In this document: positions 12,085 to 24,389 of the stretch, piece after piece | Layout: every line of letters starts with the position of its first letter | Position numbering within the stretch: the first letter of the stretch is position 1 | Origin: Batillaria attramentaria | Taxonomy: Eukaryota > Mollusca > Gastropoda > Batillariidae | DNA: 64,000 nt | Direction: 5' to 3' | Assembly: GCA_018292915.2 (NCBI GenBank) | Contig: JACVVK020000221.1 | Coordinates: forward strand, 391,001 to 455,000 | Made by a program: the position numbers and the translations under genes | Notes under the pieces: generated by a model | What the model was told of the DNA's origin: nothing | What the model saw: the letters and a program-made list of their open reading frames with translations, nothing else | Databases searched by the model: none

Positions 12085-13595
12085 TTGTCTAGAATGTCCT
12101 GGCTTTAAATTTCTAACTTTTTGCTCACAAGATGGCCATTCAACAGTACAAAATTGAGTATACATCTTATGAGACTAGAGGCTTCACACTTTGATGGACT
12201 AAGACCGAATCTATCCAAAATGCAATGTGCTGTAAGCTTGAAAACTGTACTCGGCATGTAGGCCAAGCCACAAAATGTGAGCTTCCATGAGAAAACCCGG
12301 CTTCAGTGCAAAATTTTCAATTTTTTGTATTTGGAGCCATCTTAAAGAAACAGCCTTGCTCTTTACAGTGCAAAAAAACTCTTTATAAGACATCATAATT
12401 TAAGGGCAGAACTACCTGATTTTGGCAAAATCTCAATATCGACCAGATAGTACCCGCTGACCTTTGCTACCCTCTAGCTCGGAACAGCGGCGTGCGTCTT
12501 ACGCCGGGTTTTCTCGTGGACGGTCACAAATATCTGCACGTAATCTCCTTTCAGTCTGAACTTTGAGCACAGACAATTGTAACAATCTGGCGCATCACAA
12601 TTAAAACTGTTTTTGTACAGATGCACATGAAAAAGCTTCGTAAAACAATCAAAACTGACCTGGCCTGGAATCTGATGCCACAGCTGTAAAGACAGCTAAA
12701 CTGAATATTAACCTGGCCTATGATCAAATTTCTGCTGCAGTAAATCATCCCAGCAAGTCTATGATTCTCAGTTTTAACCCTGGTTTTGCTGAATTAATTT
12801 GTCTAATGCTGAAAAATCCATCAACATAGCCCGGAGGATTCCAGGCTCAGCACAACCAGGGTTAAGAAAAAGTGAGCTGCATGCAAGTACTAGTACTACG
12901 ATCTGCATTCCTAGTGTTTGATCTAAATAAAAATGATGGATGGACAGCTGGTGTTTAAAAGAAAAGATCTCTCAAAGTTCCAATAATGAAAAAGCACTCT
13001 GTGTTGAGTATTTTTGACCCAGCATAATTATTACTTTTGCCTCGGCTACTTTTGTCTGCCCTAAAAAATTCAAGCATTTTTCTGTAGAGAAACACATGGG
13101 GAACACTTGGAGGTGCACCATTATTGAGCAATGGGCAAAACAATTTCTTATATATATATATATTACACAACAAATCATTGCTTACAGTTACACAAAATTT
13201 AAATGCATGTGAACAAATTATGATGTCATTACAATGTACAATTCAATATGATTAAGACTGCATGAACTTCATGTGTGACTCACATTACTGTGAGATTCAT
13301 GCACCAATAAAACATATGCCCTACTAATGGACACATCAAAAAAAAGGAGACTCGTAACAATTAAATCCAAAATAAGAAGAAACATCCAAAACGTCCAATC
13401 ATGGAGACATTTTATAACACACTTGAGTATCCAATAATTGTTTTTACTCATTTTCGGTTTAGACCCTGTATGCAAAAATCGAGCAAGATTAACGGTTCCT
13501 TGATGTCTCTTACTGCAACAAACGTGTATAATCAAACAGCAACACTCCCACTATGCCAAACTGAAACCCTTGCAGGCGTAACATAATTTGTTTAG

Positions 13596-14115
13596 CAGTG
13601 ATCATTTTATGTCCGTGCCTTGCGCCATTGGCGCATAAATTTAAAAAGTGACCCATAAAAATCTTAAGCTGTGCGCCGATCGGCGCATCATTATAACTTT
13701 AAAAGTTTCGACACAGAGTGCTGTGCGCTCACAGTCTGAAGACTCCCCAACAAAATTTGTCTGCTACCCAGCCACAGCTATTATTACGTAAAATCTCTTT
13801 GGATGAGACTACAATCAGGTGGTCTGGTCTGCCCAATCAGAAGCAATCGTTCGTCTACCCCAGAGCCTCGTTTTGGAGCGCTTTTCATACACGAAAAGTT
13901 GTGTGCGCGTCGCCGTTTTTCGCAAGCCGAACAGGAGAATTTTCCACAAACATTATGGTGACCCCAATTACTCAGAGTTTATATAATTTAAATTATGTGC
14001 TTTTTCATCTGTTCGGTTCCGTTTTAGAATGACCCATAAAATTTGGAAATGGCCCATAGAGGTTGGTCACAGTGGGCCATTTCACCCATAGATTTTCAAC
14101 AAAAAATGATCACTG
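13596..14115. mobile_element. 520-bp element with 13-bp terminal inverted repeats
   Basis: CAGTGATCATTTT at 13596-13608 is inverted as AAAATGATCACTG at 14103-14115. The interior contains two related GACCCATAAAA segments and the palindrome-rich GTGCGCCGATCGGCGCATC. No TSD was resolved and no coding domain recognised. Confidence 0.45.
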
Positions 14116-14118
14116 GTT

Positions 14119-14176
14119 TGGTGAGGCCACTGGTGCACAACCCCCAAACTTACTTGGTAGGAATGGAGTTAAACTC
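14119..14176. repeat. Short interspersed repeat, inverted copy at 16272-16380
   Basis: GGTGAGGCCACTGGTGCACA and CCCCCAAACTTACTTGGTAG here are found inverted at 16272-16318 and 16367-16380, where the copy is split by a 48-bp insertion. The function is unknown. Confidence 0.6.
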
Positions 14177-14370
14177 ATGTTTAGCAAAAAGCAGATTAAA
14201 CATTCTGAGAATTCAATGAGAAAAAAAGAACCGAGAATGAATAAACAAACTTCAGAGAGAAAGAGAGAGAATGAGAGAGACTCAGACTCAAACATCTTAA
14301 CTGTTTAGACGTATTGTCCACAACATTGTCGAGAGTGTGTGTGTGTGCGCAAGAGAGAGAGAGAGAGAGA

Positions 14371-14406
14371 GGGTGGGTGGGTGTTTAGGAGTTTAACGTC
14401 CTTTTG
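14371..14406 (-). mobile_element. SINE family A 3'-terminal scrap
   Basis: GGTGGGTGGGTGTTTAGGAG TTTAACGTCCTTTT matches only the last ~35 bp of the SINE A tail. It lies between two (GA)n runs. Confidence 0.6.
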
Positions 14407-14554
14407 AGACAGAGAGAGAGAGAGATAGAGATGTAAAAATTCACATTTACAAAAAGGCAAAAACGTCAGGCATATATAAAGAATACTTGTGTGCGACAGA
14501 TTTCATTTTGACTGGAAATGCCCAACTCATCACAAACTAGAGTTTGGCAAATCA

Positions 14555-16998
14555 CTATCCTACATACAGCGCTGCTAAAATCAGGTACAGTGCTTGCACG
14601 TCAAGCAGACTTTCCTTCAGAATTTTTAACACACCACTGTCTATGACGATGCCAAAGCTTTCTGACAGTTTCTTCCCTGTTTCTGTAAAAAGCCATTCCT
14701 GCTCTCCCTCGATGATGATCTCCATTTCATTGTTCTCCCACACTGGGCGCAGCTGAGAGACAAAAAACAAGACAATGATAAGAAAAACTGAGAATACCCT
14801 GTGATGAAAAAAATATCATTCAACAATAAAAATAATTGAATACTTCTGTTATTAACACCATTATAAAAACTGCAAAAACAAACCAACCCCCCAAAACAAC
14901 CAACCCAAAAACAAAAACAACAACAGTTACTACAAACAAACAAAAAGAAAAGCAAATATGCATGCTGAAAATTCTGTATGAAGACAATGCAATTCACAAT
15001 TATACACACTCAGGGGGAGCCACTGCTGACTGTACTGATTCGATTTTGAAAACAAAATTGGACCTTGGAAAAAAATGCTTTGGAACTGCACAATTTGCCA
15101 CCTTAGAACTGTTGTGACAGCAGCCTATCAAAGAAGTTTTAATTAAATGACACACATGTTTGAAAAGCAGCCTTCACAAGCCCAACAAACTCATATGGGA
15201 TGCAGGCACATCAGAGTCATAGAGAAAATTTACCAAATGGCGTATCAATAACTGAAGCTTGCCAAGAAACATTTAAATGCAAATGTAAAAATTGCTAAGG
15301 CTCCCAAAGCAGCATCAGCACAATGTACAAATCAAGATCATCTTGGAAGCCTGGCGTAACTGGATTTTGAGATCTGCACAGGATCACACACACTGTATAC
15401 TTCCCCTGCATTATGGAGTTATTCCAACATACAATCATGACACTGACATGACAAAGCTGCTCAGCGAGTCCAGCAACCAACGTCAGCACAAAGTGCAATA
15501 TGATTCACACATGCTGCAACATACTACATGTACTCACCATATCAACCACAGCAAATGATGTCGTTACATCCTCCATGCACATGGCTAATCCTGCTAACAG
15601 ATCGTCATCAAGATCACTCAACAGGTTTATCAACAGCTCACAAGACTCAAACCTCTCAGTGGTAGCAGTCGGGTAGCAGACAGTGCCATCCTCCTGAACA
15701 GATCAAAATACATCTGCAGTATTACTGACATTAAAAAAAAAATAATAATAAAAAAAAAAATCAGACATCAGAAGCTATAGAACTTGACAACTGAGCTGCA
15801 TGCTCAATTTCCAACATTTGTCAATAGTGAAAGATGGGGAAAACCCAAAACACTGAACACACCCTGACCTTCCATTAATATGAGCACCTTCTGTAATGTT
15901 TGTTTATTAGTATTCACATTTAACTGGTGAAACAGCAAAAGCAGAATCAATGAAGCGTCCTTTGACCAGAAAGGAAGACCCTTCATATATATGCATCAGC
16001 TGCCTATGGACTCCTCTTAGTGAAAACCTGGTACACTTGGTGTGCTCAGAAAACATAAAACGTTTCTGTTAGTTGATGGCCTGAAAATTGCTGTCCTGTA
16101 ACTCATCCCTCTTCCTCACAAAGACTTGTGAAAATAAACTCAGCTGCCACCAATACTCAGTCGAGCAGATATGAGCAGAACACTCCTTCTATGGCCGTGG
16201 TCAAAGCACTACCTCCAAATATCCAACAATCTTAGGGAAAACTGTCAGCGACAGCACAATGGTACAACTGATTTCTTTAACTCAATTCCTAACAAGTAAG
16301 TTTGGGGTTGTGCACCAGTTTAGTTTAGTTTAGTCCTCTTTATTCCCTGGGGAACATAGGGCTGCTGTGCACCAGTGGCTTCACTTAAAAAAAAAAAAAA
16401 AATTCTATTGGATTTAAATTTGGCTTAGTGGGAGTATTGCACTTTGATTATATTTGTGTTTGCTGCAGTAACAGCCACTAACGAACCGTAAATCTTGCCT
16501 GTTATTCACATACAGAGCAAAAACTGAAAAAAAAGAAGAAGAAAAGTAAAAAACATGTAATATGCATGCACAATACGAAATGTGTTAATAGGAATGCAAT
16601 TTTTCATCAGTGCCAGCGAGACCTCATTACCTGTATCTCAAAACCAGCCAGGTGCAAAATGTGTAACATGTCTTCATCCAAGCAAGGAATTTTGTTTCTC
16701 AAGCTCTGCATTGTTGCAGTCTTCTCAATGTTCATTTCCAGGAAGTCCGCTGCCTTGTGAAGCTACAGAAACAGAACAATTTAACAAAAATCAGCCATGA
16801 ACTGGACCTAGGGATGCTCATGCATGCTTCTGGGCAGACTCCAGCACTGTGATTATGCACAACAGAAAGCAATTACAGCGAGGGAATAACATACTAGGAC
16901 TATTACATGTATAAATTTCCAATTTACTGTGCATGACTTCTTTATTTAGTTGTCTTGACTTGCCTTCAGAATTTGCAGCGGAGCTCATATGGTGTTGG

Positions 16999-17052
<54 letters not shown>

Positions 17053-20000
17053 TTCATGAAGGAAATGTTTCCTTTGTCACGAAGTTTCTTTTTGTATAAT
17101 TATTGTAGAATGTTTATATCCTACAAGCCAGAAAGGAACATGCACACACTACAGGCAAGGTCATAACACACAGCCAAAATGATTACTGCGAACGAGAAAC
17201 GCAAATGAAGGGGCCACAGTAAAAGAGTAAGCATATGAGCTTGTGACAAAAGATGATTTTCAGACATTTTCTTCAGAAGACAGACTTTCGCTTGAAAAAT
17301 TCTTTTAAATACTGTTCCCAGAACTGAAAGATGATAATCCCTGAAACTGTAAAGAAACATTTCAATTAATCACCACATCAAAAGGAAATTGAGCTGAAGG
17401 ACACATTTAGTATGTCCCATCAGGGACGAAAAAGTGACATTCTTTTGCTGTTCGTGCATCTGGGCGACTAACTGAAAATGTTCATCTCAGTATTGTATCA
17501 CGGAAAATTATGTATTAAGCTCAAAACTTTACAAAAGAATTTTTCAAGCAGAAGTGTAACTACACTTTGAAGACAATGTCTGTCAATCGTTACAAAAACC
17601 ACCTTTTGTCACAATATATATACAAGAAATAACAGCTTGCACGTAACAGATGCACTCTAAAAGAAAATCTAAAAATTTTTAACACTGATCCTCACAGACA
17701 TACAATCATCAAACAACATTCAATCACATTCAAAATGCTGACAGTACTTAACAAAGTCCAAACACTGAGAGTGAAAAACCGGCACAGCCTTGAAAGTGGT
17801 AAGTATTTTACTTGCCATAGTGGGTGGGGAAAAAAAAAGCTGGCGAGTAAAATTCAAAACGTACTTCCCAGACACGAGTGCAGTAAAACTAAGTTGATTC
17901 TTCGGCGTCGTAGCAGTAAAGTAAACTTTAAAAAAATGAGTTCCCTTGGCTACTTGCGAGTCTCTCGGCAAATCATTGGTCGAAGCTGCGGTATACGAAG
18001 TGCACCAAATCGAAAGCAAACAAGCCATGAACTTCTGATGCATCAGAGGCAGAGACATCTACTCTTTAAAAAAAAGAAAAAGAAAAAAAAAAGCAAAGCC
18101 AACAGCAGCTGAGCGGCCTTTGTTTCTTCCAGGTTGGAAGAAAGAAGGTTCATGGCTGAAGTTTTACGAGAAAACAAACATGAGCAGTTCCAGCTGTTCA
18201 CATAACCCTTCACTGTTAAGGAAATCAAGATAATTAAAGAATGCAAGAATTTTTTTTGGTTGGTTTGTAACTTTTTTAACACTGAAGACTGGCTAGTAGT
18301 AGTAAAAATTTTGAGTCACTAGCCAGAAGCTAGTATGAAAGAGAAAAAAAGAAATTATACGGCTTTCAGGCTGAGGCAGTCGATGCATACAAAGAAAAAC
18401 ACATTGATTCAACAACTGAAGGAGAATGCATGAACAAACCCACACATTAGAGACATGAAATCCATACTAAATAAACACACAGGATCAAATATGTTTAGAC
18501 TCCATATTCACTTTTCCTGGTTGAACGGGAAAGACAAAGGACAACTGTGTAAATATAGAGGATGACGAAAAGCAGGAAGAAAAACTATCATCCTCATCCA
18601 AATCTACTAAGACGCGGCAGTAAATCTGACAGGAAAGTTTTGTTGTTGTTTTTGTTTGTTTTTGTTGTCGTTGTTTTTTGTTGTTGTTTTTTTTTTGTTT
18701 TTTGTGTGTGTGTGTTTTTTGTTTGTTTGGTTTTTTTTTTTTTTTTTTTTTTGGGAGGGGGGGGGGGATTCTGAGGTTAAAGGGAATTAATATAGAGATT
18801 TTGAAAGAGCTGTTCATGTTGGGAAACAGTGACGATAAGCACTTTGTTAGAGCCAGCACTAGATTAGGTGCTTAACAAATACTCTACCAGTGCATGTATG
18901 TAACCAGTGATGGTTACTAGCTAGGGCAAATCAGTTCAGAGAATCAAAGGCACCTACAGGTTATGCAACAGAATACAGCACACGTGGAGATTTACAGACA
19001 AGAAACTTGCTGTGTCCATGCACAAAGCTGACCAACAAACAGACAGGAATTAAATTTTTCAATTGTACCAGATCATTTAGCGGGTCTAAACACTTCGGAA
19101 CTTTCAAAAGTTTTAGCACTGTGGCACGGAAACTTTCCCTCTCTTCATCTGACATGGTCAGTATGCCTTGGAAAAGGGTGGTGGCTTCCATGGCATCTGT
19201 CAAATACAGGATTTGCTTGAGAGTGAGACATAAATACTGACTCCACTAGTGCATGAAAAACACACATTAATGAAATAATGGATGAGAGAGAGGGAGGAGG
19301 GGGGGGGGACTTTGTGATGAACATAATTTAATACTTATGGTCATTTTGGGGACATCAATGTCTATACAGTGTGCAAGTACAAGGTACTTTTTTTTTTTTT
19401 TTTTTTTGGGGGGGGGGGGGGGGTGCCCTCCTAAAACCACCACTAATAGAGGGCTGACTGTGGGTGTTTACAGAAGAAGAGAACAAAAAGAACTCCCATA
19501 AAGTGTCCCAGAAATAGACCAGTTAACTACATATGTTGTGTGTCAATGGATAGCAAATTGTCAGTACATTAGTGATTCCATGATGACTTACAAAACGATG
19601 GCAATTAGTGCACCCTTATTAACCCATTTAGGGTCAATTTACCTGAAGGAGGAGGGCCATCCAGTTCGTCGAGATCAACACTGAGACTAGAGACAAAGCC
19701 TCCACGTTTGCTGCGATCAAGGATGAGCGTGAACTGTCCGTCCTTGGACTGCACCTGCAGCTCGTAGACCGTGTAAGCCAAAGCCGTCCCGGCTGGCAGT
19801 TCCAGTGTCTTTGACCTGGACTCCATGACACTGCCTTCTTCATCCGCCTCTTTCTGTCGAGGTGAGAATTAAACATAAAAATACACGTAGTGCGGATACC
19901 CGGTATGCATGCACTAGTCTCACTTTTAATCTCACACAGCTATACCGTCGCACCACAATGTGATATTATGCTGAACAGTGTGAGTTAACGACTCCTAATC

Positions 20001-22190
20001 CTATGTAACAATTAACATGAATTATGTACAACAGTCATTACAGTAAGTAGTAAGAGTACAATGGTCACACTCACAGGTTCCACAACATTAATTTTGAAGA
20101 CCAGGCTAGCTGATAAGAACAAGTACTAGAGTAGTCATAAACAGTTCAGGTTTCTTGTCATCACTCACGTCAACAGCCCCTTTTCTAACAATTAGATGCA
20201 GTACGTGGTACACACCAGTTCAATCAAATCTGAACTGACTGAATTGAATTGAAAATACAATTACAAGGGAAATTGCAGCTTTTGACCGAAACACGAGGTG
20301 AAAATTTATACACATCACATTAGAAACACAAACCAAGATGACATATGCGCACACAATGCCTGAAAACACACACACACAAAAATAAAACATTCCTTTACAG
20401 CAACCAAGGGTATGCAAGACAAACCATTTATGAAGAGGTTACCATTACCCAATCATGCTTTTATGTTGTATATATATATAAATCACTCTGTTATAATCAG
20501 AATAAAATATGTACAGTTCCTCTCACATTTTCTCATTCTTTTTTCCCCCTGCATTATTATGCAACTAACTTTACCATTCTGATTTGTCCTTATACCGCGG
20601 TTGCCGGTTACGCAGAGTCGGGTGCTCTCCATCGCCGGAGACGCAAACGGCCCCCCATGATGTGGGCTATGCATGCGATGACTCGGTCTTGCCACACGGA
20701 GAAGTTCTGCCTTCGAATCGCTTTTATCCACAAATTTCTGAGTCTCGGCTCTGAAACTTTTGAAGGAAAGGGTTCAAACTGAACGATCTCACCATTAGGT
20801 AAGACCATCTCTGGAAATTTCTCCAGCTTATCTGATTTTCTCGAGCCATTTTGGCAGCCAATCGCAACGCAGTGGTAGTGCGGCATCGTGTGTGACTCGA
20901 GCAGCCCACATGCCGAGTCTATCAAGCCCAGTCTCGGTCCAAAACCGCGCACGTTCACGCATGTTCACGCGCTATAACGAGAATCGGCAACCGCAGTATT
21001 TTCTATCAATGCTATGCTGTTATGCTCAGTTTGTCTTAAACCCCCCCCCCCCCCATTTTTTTTCCTGCAAGTGAGTTACAGACATTATAAAGATTTTGCA
21101 CCAAGTTTTTTGTCCAAACAGGGGCATAATAGATACTGTGAGGAAAACTACTCAAAATGGAAACATTTTAATGCATTTTCCTCGAAAGTAAACACGTCTA
21201 CAGTACAAACAATTAATCAACAGAATATCTGAAACATGTTTCACCGCTTTAATTCTTACCAGGACTTTCACTTCCTCAGATGCTTTTTGCTTGACCTGAC
21301 CTGTCAGCTTGGCAGCATTTTTCAGACGCACAACCCCTGTAACCAGGCAGAGTGTCTTACCACTGTCTGCCTGTAGTGGTGCGACTAACTCGTGCTTCAG
21401 GCTCAGCTGTCTGAAAATTCAATCACATTGTAACTTTAAACTCATAGCTTAATTTATTACTGCAAGAAAGGTTAAAGCCTGCAGGTTTCTGCTTCAAGCC
21501 TCACAGTGAATTATGAAGTTCACTAAAAATGTGCATAAATGTACACCTTTAGCAGAAGGCAAATTGGAGACTGTGATGGGTGTCAGTTAACAGAGAGAGA
21601 GACAGAGAGTTGCCTGTAACCAAGAAATGACAAACAGGACAGCCTGGTATTGAAGTATTTGCATAATTGTCATTTCTTATTGTGCACAGTGGTCGGATTA
21701 CTTTACAAATGCTTGCCTATACATCCTGATACAGACAGATTGCAGTATGCTTCTCAAATGTTAATTACCTTCCTCGTGTTAAGATCAAAAACTCGGGCAA
21801 ATTCACTTCCTCTTTGGTCAGTTCTCCAAGACTGCTCGTCACGGTGACAGAATCAGACCCATCCACGTCCACATCAAGCAACTCTTTGTTCAGATCCACA
21901 CCGAATTTCCCATCTAGCGAGAAATCTGTCTCGTAGCTGAAAGTCGCGAGCTCTCTCGATTGCACCAGTCGGGCTTTTTCGTCGTCCGACAAAGGCTCGG
22001 TCAGTATCCTGTCGAGGGTGAACTCTGTCGTGAGGTACCGACAGCGCTTCCAGAAGATAAGGCGCCTGCGTCTCTCTTTGAGCACAAGGGAAAATGGTCT
22101 GATGTTATCGGCAACATCAACGCTCGTTACAGGGGTGAGAGTATCTTTGCCGAGGCTTTTCACAACCTGGTATGTGGTTGCTGTAAACAT
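14555..22190 (-). CDS. Gasdermin E-like pore-forming protein, complete, 7 coding exons, 465 aa
   Basis: Exons: 22190-21769, 21410-21260, 19853-19643, 19196-19069, 16762-16631, 15693-15538 and 14752-14555 (TAG stop). They total 1398 nt with every junction in phase. The N-terminal domain begins MFTATTYQVVKSLGKDTL and has the gasdermin signature order: basic KERRRRLIFWKR patch, beta hairpins, GSDSVTVTSSLG, TGVVRLKNAAKL and LPAGTALAYTVYELQV. The linker (about residues 250-262) holds DELD|G at 253-257, a DxxD caspase-3/7-type motif at about the place where vertebrate GSDME is cut. Residues ~262-465 form a Leu-rich helical domain matching the autoinhibitory C-terminus and ending LYLILAALYVG. By family knowledge, protease cleavage frees the N-domain to oligomerise in membranes and drive lytic death. 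GSDME-like rather than pejvakin is favoured because of the long C-terminal domain. No TATA box was resolved upstream. Confidence 0.93.
16319..16366 (-). mobile_element. 48-bp retroelement 3' tail inserted in a repeat
   Basis: The inserted piece TTTAGTTTAGTTTAGTCC..CCCTGGGGAACATAGGGCTG reads on the minus strand as a 3' end with AATAAA and a (CTAAA)n tail. It is flanked by the 9-bp duplication GTGCACCAG at 16310-16318 and 16367-16375 and lies in a gasdermin intron. Confidence 0.7.
17001..17050. repeat. (CA)25 microsatellite in a gasdermin intron
   Basis: Pure (CA)n in the intron between the 19069 and 16762 exons. In gene sense the transcript reads (TG)n about 240 nt upstream of the exon 5 acceptor. 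Confidence 0.95.
18634..18775. repeat. Poly-T / TTG-rich tract with G-run
   Basis: Low-complexity TTGTTGTT, T-run and G-run inside a gasdermin intron. A second T-run plus G-run is at 19388-19424. Confidence 0.9.
20609..20886 (-). pseudogene. THAP-type zinc finger fragment in gasdermin intron 2
   Basis: The minus-strand frame starts MPHYHCVAIGCQNGSRKS and continues to LWIKAIRRQNFSVW and DRVIACIAH. This gives the THAP C2CH order (C-x4-C, ~60 residues, C-x2-H) with its invariant Trp; the spacing is longer than the usual 35-53. After the final His the expected HF-xGG-type continuation is only found by changing frame near 20655-20665, and the primary frame stops at 20608. It is therefore probably a broken THAP exon, from a P-element-type transposase or a retro-inserted THAP gene. 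It lies on the same strand as gasdermin, between its exons 2 and 3. Confidence 0.6.
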
Positions 22191-22407
22191 AGCGAGGAGG
22201 AGCCAGCCTGTCGTGGCGTGCTACTGGTCAGGAAGGAAGTAACTGCTCCAGGCTTCTCTTCAGGAAAATCCCAGTTATGACAGCAGACCCCCGCGGGAGA
22301 TGACATCACAACCCAGACGGAAGTACCCTGAGGTCAAGGCCTCTGCCCCTTTTTCCTCCCTAGTCATCCGCGGTGGCTCGCGTCTGTAGATCAAGCGTTG
22401 AGTGCTC

Positions 22408-22450
22408 CATCCCTGTACCAGGGGCAAATTTGGCCCCTGGTACAGGGATG
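22408..22450. other. Perfect 18-bp inverted repeat with 7-nt loop
   Basis: CATCCCTGTACCAGGGGC (22408-22425) and its exact complement GCCCCTGGTACAGGGATG (22433-22450) are separated by AAATTTG. TGAGTGCTCCA occurs on both sides. The hairpin lies about 220 bp upstream of the gasdermin start codon. Confidence 0.9.
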
Positions 22451-23130
22451 TGAGTGCTCCAGCTCTGACCAGGGAGATTTGCAGCTTTACGATCTGAAAC
22501 GTCTCTGGTGATATGAAGGAAACTGACTACCCGCTGAAAGATGTTTAAAATCACCCTCCCCCTGCGTGAGTGCCCCACCTCCCCCTGCGTGAGTGTCCCA
22601 GCCCCCCCTGCGTGGGTGTTGGCGCCCCCCTCCCCGTCTCTTTTTTTTTTTTTTTTTTTGGTGGGGAGGGGGAGGGGAAATTAAACATACTGAACCATGT
22701 AACAGAAGCTGCAGAAACTGACCCCCAAGCAATCGCCATTTTACAATTGTATCTATCATCTTTGTTAATATTCAGTTTTATCTGAAGACGGAAAAAGATC
22801 TGATGAATTGATGCGTGGGTTCTCGCAAGTACTTGTATGTTTTGATGTTTGCTGGGATTTTTCTCTACTGATACAAGCATCATTTTCTATATCGATAGTA
22901 GTCAAGTAATCAAGGCCAATGCCAATACTGCCCGTCCCCAGAATGTATAGATTTTATTTGTTGAGATTTTCAAAACTGGGCTTACTACTCAGCTGTGTCA
23001 TGTCCGCTATGCCTTGGCCATCTTTTAGTTTAGATTTCTTAGTTTAGTTGCATAGTATTAGACTTGGACATCACACATTACTTTAGGATCTGTGTTTAAT
23101 ATGTATGGATTTATATGTCTAGATAAATTA

Positions 23131-23131
<1 letters not shown>

Positions 23132-23173
<42 letters not shown>

Positions 23174-23242
23174 AGCCAGAAGAAAATTTTCTGCCATCGA
23201 CAGACAATAAAGTTATATTGAATTGAATTGAATTGAATTGAA
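23132..23242 (+). repeat. (GT)n and retroelement 3' tail with (GAATT)n
   Basis: (GT)n at 23132-23171 is followed by CGACAGACAATAAAGTTATA and TTGAATTGAATTGAATTGAA. An AATAAA plus pentamer tail is typical of a truncated non-LTR element end. Confidence 0.6.
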
Positions 23243-24227
23243 CAAGAAAATGTGACTGAGCACATGAAAACATGGCCAAAGTGTCAAAACATCATTTTTT
23301 AGTTTACATTTTGTGGAAACATTTGTAACCATGTCCTTTCCTGATGAAAAAAAAAGAACAAAAACAGGAACTAGAATAGTTTTAACCCACTTACCCTGAG
23401 CTTAAGCTAACCCAGGCCTGACTTGCCTCACAAAAAGCACAAGAAAACTAGTATGTTCCTTCGAAATGGTAACACTTTCACACTGGGGCTCTTCGTTTGT
23501 TTACACATAGACGAAAAGAAACGCAGGAACTGGAAGGGAAGTAATGAGAAAAACATGGAACTGTTTGTTGAAATTGTTGCATGGTAGCACAGATTCGGAC
23601 CAAACCCACTGGTCCAAGTTCGCATAAGTCGTCCCCACATGCAGCCATCTCGTTTCACGTCATCTCTGTACAGCATCCACAGTGAGTTAAGTGTGATACA
23701 TGTAGTTGTCTAGCTATAATTCTTTGAAGTTGGGAGGGACAGTGGTCAGTCCATGTACTCCGTGACCTTTCTTCCCAAGAACTTTAGCACTTTTTTTTTT
23801 TTTTTTGCCCCATCACAAAATGCAAAGCAAATGTATGATTTTTTGCATGACGAAATGAGGAAAACAGTGAGACTGGTAACTATTCATTGTTCAGTGACAG
23901 AATGTATGATCTCAAAGTCAGCACAGAACACAATACTGATATTGTCCTGAATGCCACCTGGTTTATTTCTCAGACCTGAAAGTTACATTCATTAAGAACA
24001 GTACATGTACATAAATGCACAGCCTGAAACACAGCTATCTGTCCAATCTGAAAATATCTGCATCATTTTCATGTTAAGGAAACATTATATCTTTCAAAAC
24101 ATAAGTAAATGCTGAACAGTACAGCATAGCTATGCTTAAAAGAACAAAAAATACAAAATACAATTTGCTAGACATTGTGATCACTACTAACAATCTATTA
24201 CGTTTTCCGTAATGTTTCTCATCAGAG

Positions 24228-24389
24228 GGTGGGTGGGTGTTCAATGTCCTTTTCCACCACATACGGGTGATATCAAAGACGGGGCAACGATGAAAAAGTC
24301 AGCACAAATACTTGGCCCCAGCCGGGATACGAACTCACGACCCGAGCATCAGAAGTCCAACGCTCTACCATTCAGCCACCCCAGCTCCC
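24228..24389 (-). mobile_element. tRNA-derived SINE, family A, with 14-bp TSD
   Basis: A full-length minus copy flanked by the perfect duplication GTTTCTCATCAGAG at 24214-24227 and 24390-24403. Confidence 0.93.

Larger units (their letters stand above)
3568..14554. other. Gene-free interval between chitinase and gasdermin
   Basis: No convincing coding exon was found in 11 kb. It holds low-complexity runs (poly-T near 4030 and 4430; GT/GC-rich repeat 4600-4770; CAA repeats 5580-5630), MITE C (6074-6362), a SINE A piece (6427-6500), a TIR-bounded satellite (7395-8461), SINE A (8829-9000), SINE B (9205-9605), a 103-bp tandem repeat (10454-10862), an interspersed repeat (11050-11500) and a TIR element (13596-14115). 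The remaining unique-looking stretches (3800-4250, 4800-5500, 9610-10450, 12100-13590) show nothing I can support. Confidence 0.7.

Noticed and set aside
13718..14032. 104-residue plus frame inside the TIR element
   Set aside because: No family resemblance and no start or splice support; probably chance.
20345..20782. 145-residue plus-strand frame
   Set aside because: It is antisense to the THAP fragment and has no domain or splice support.
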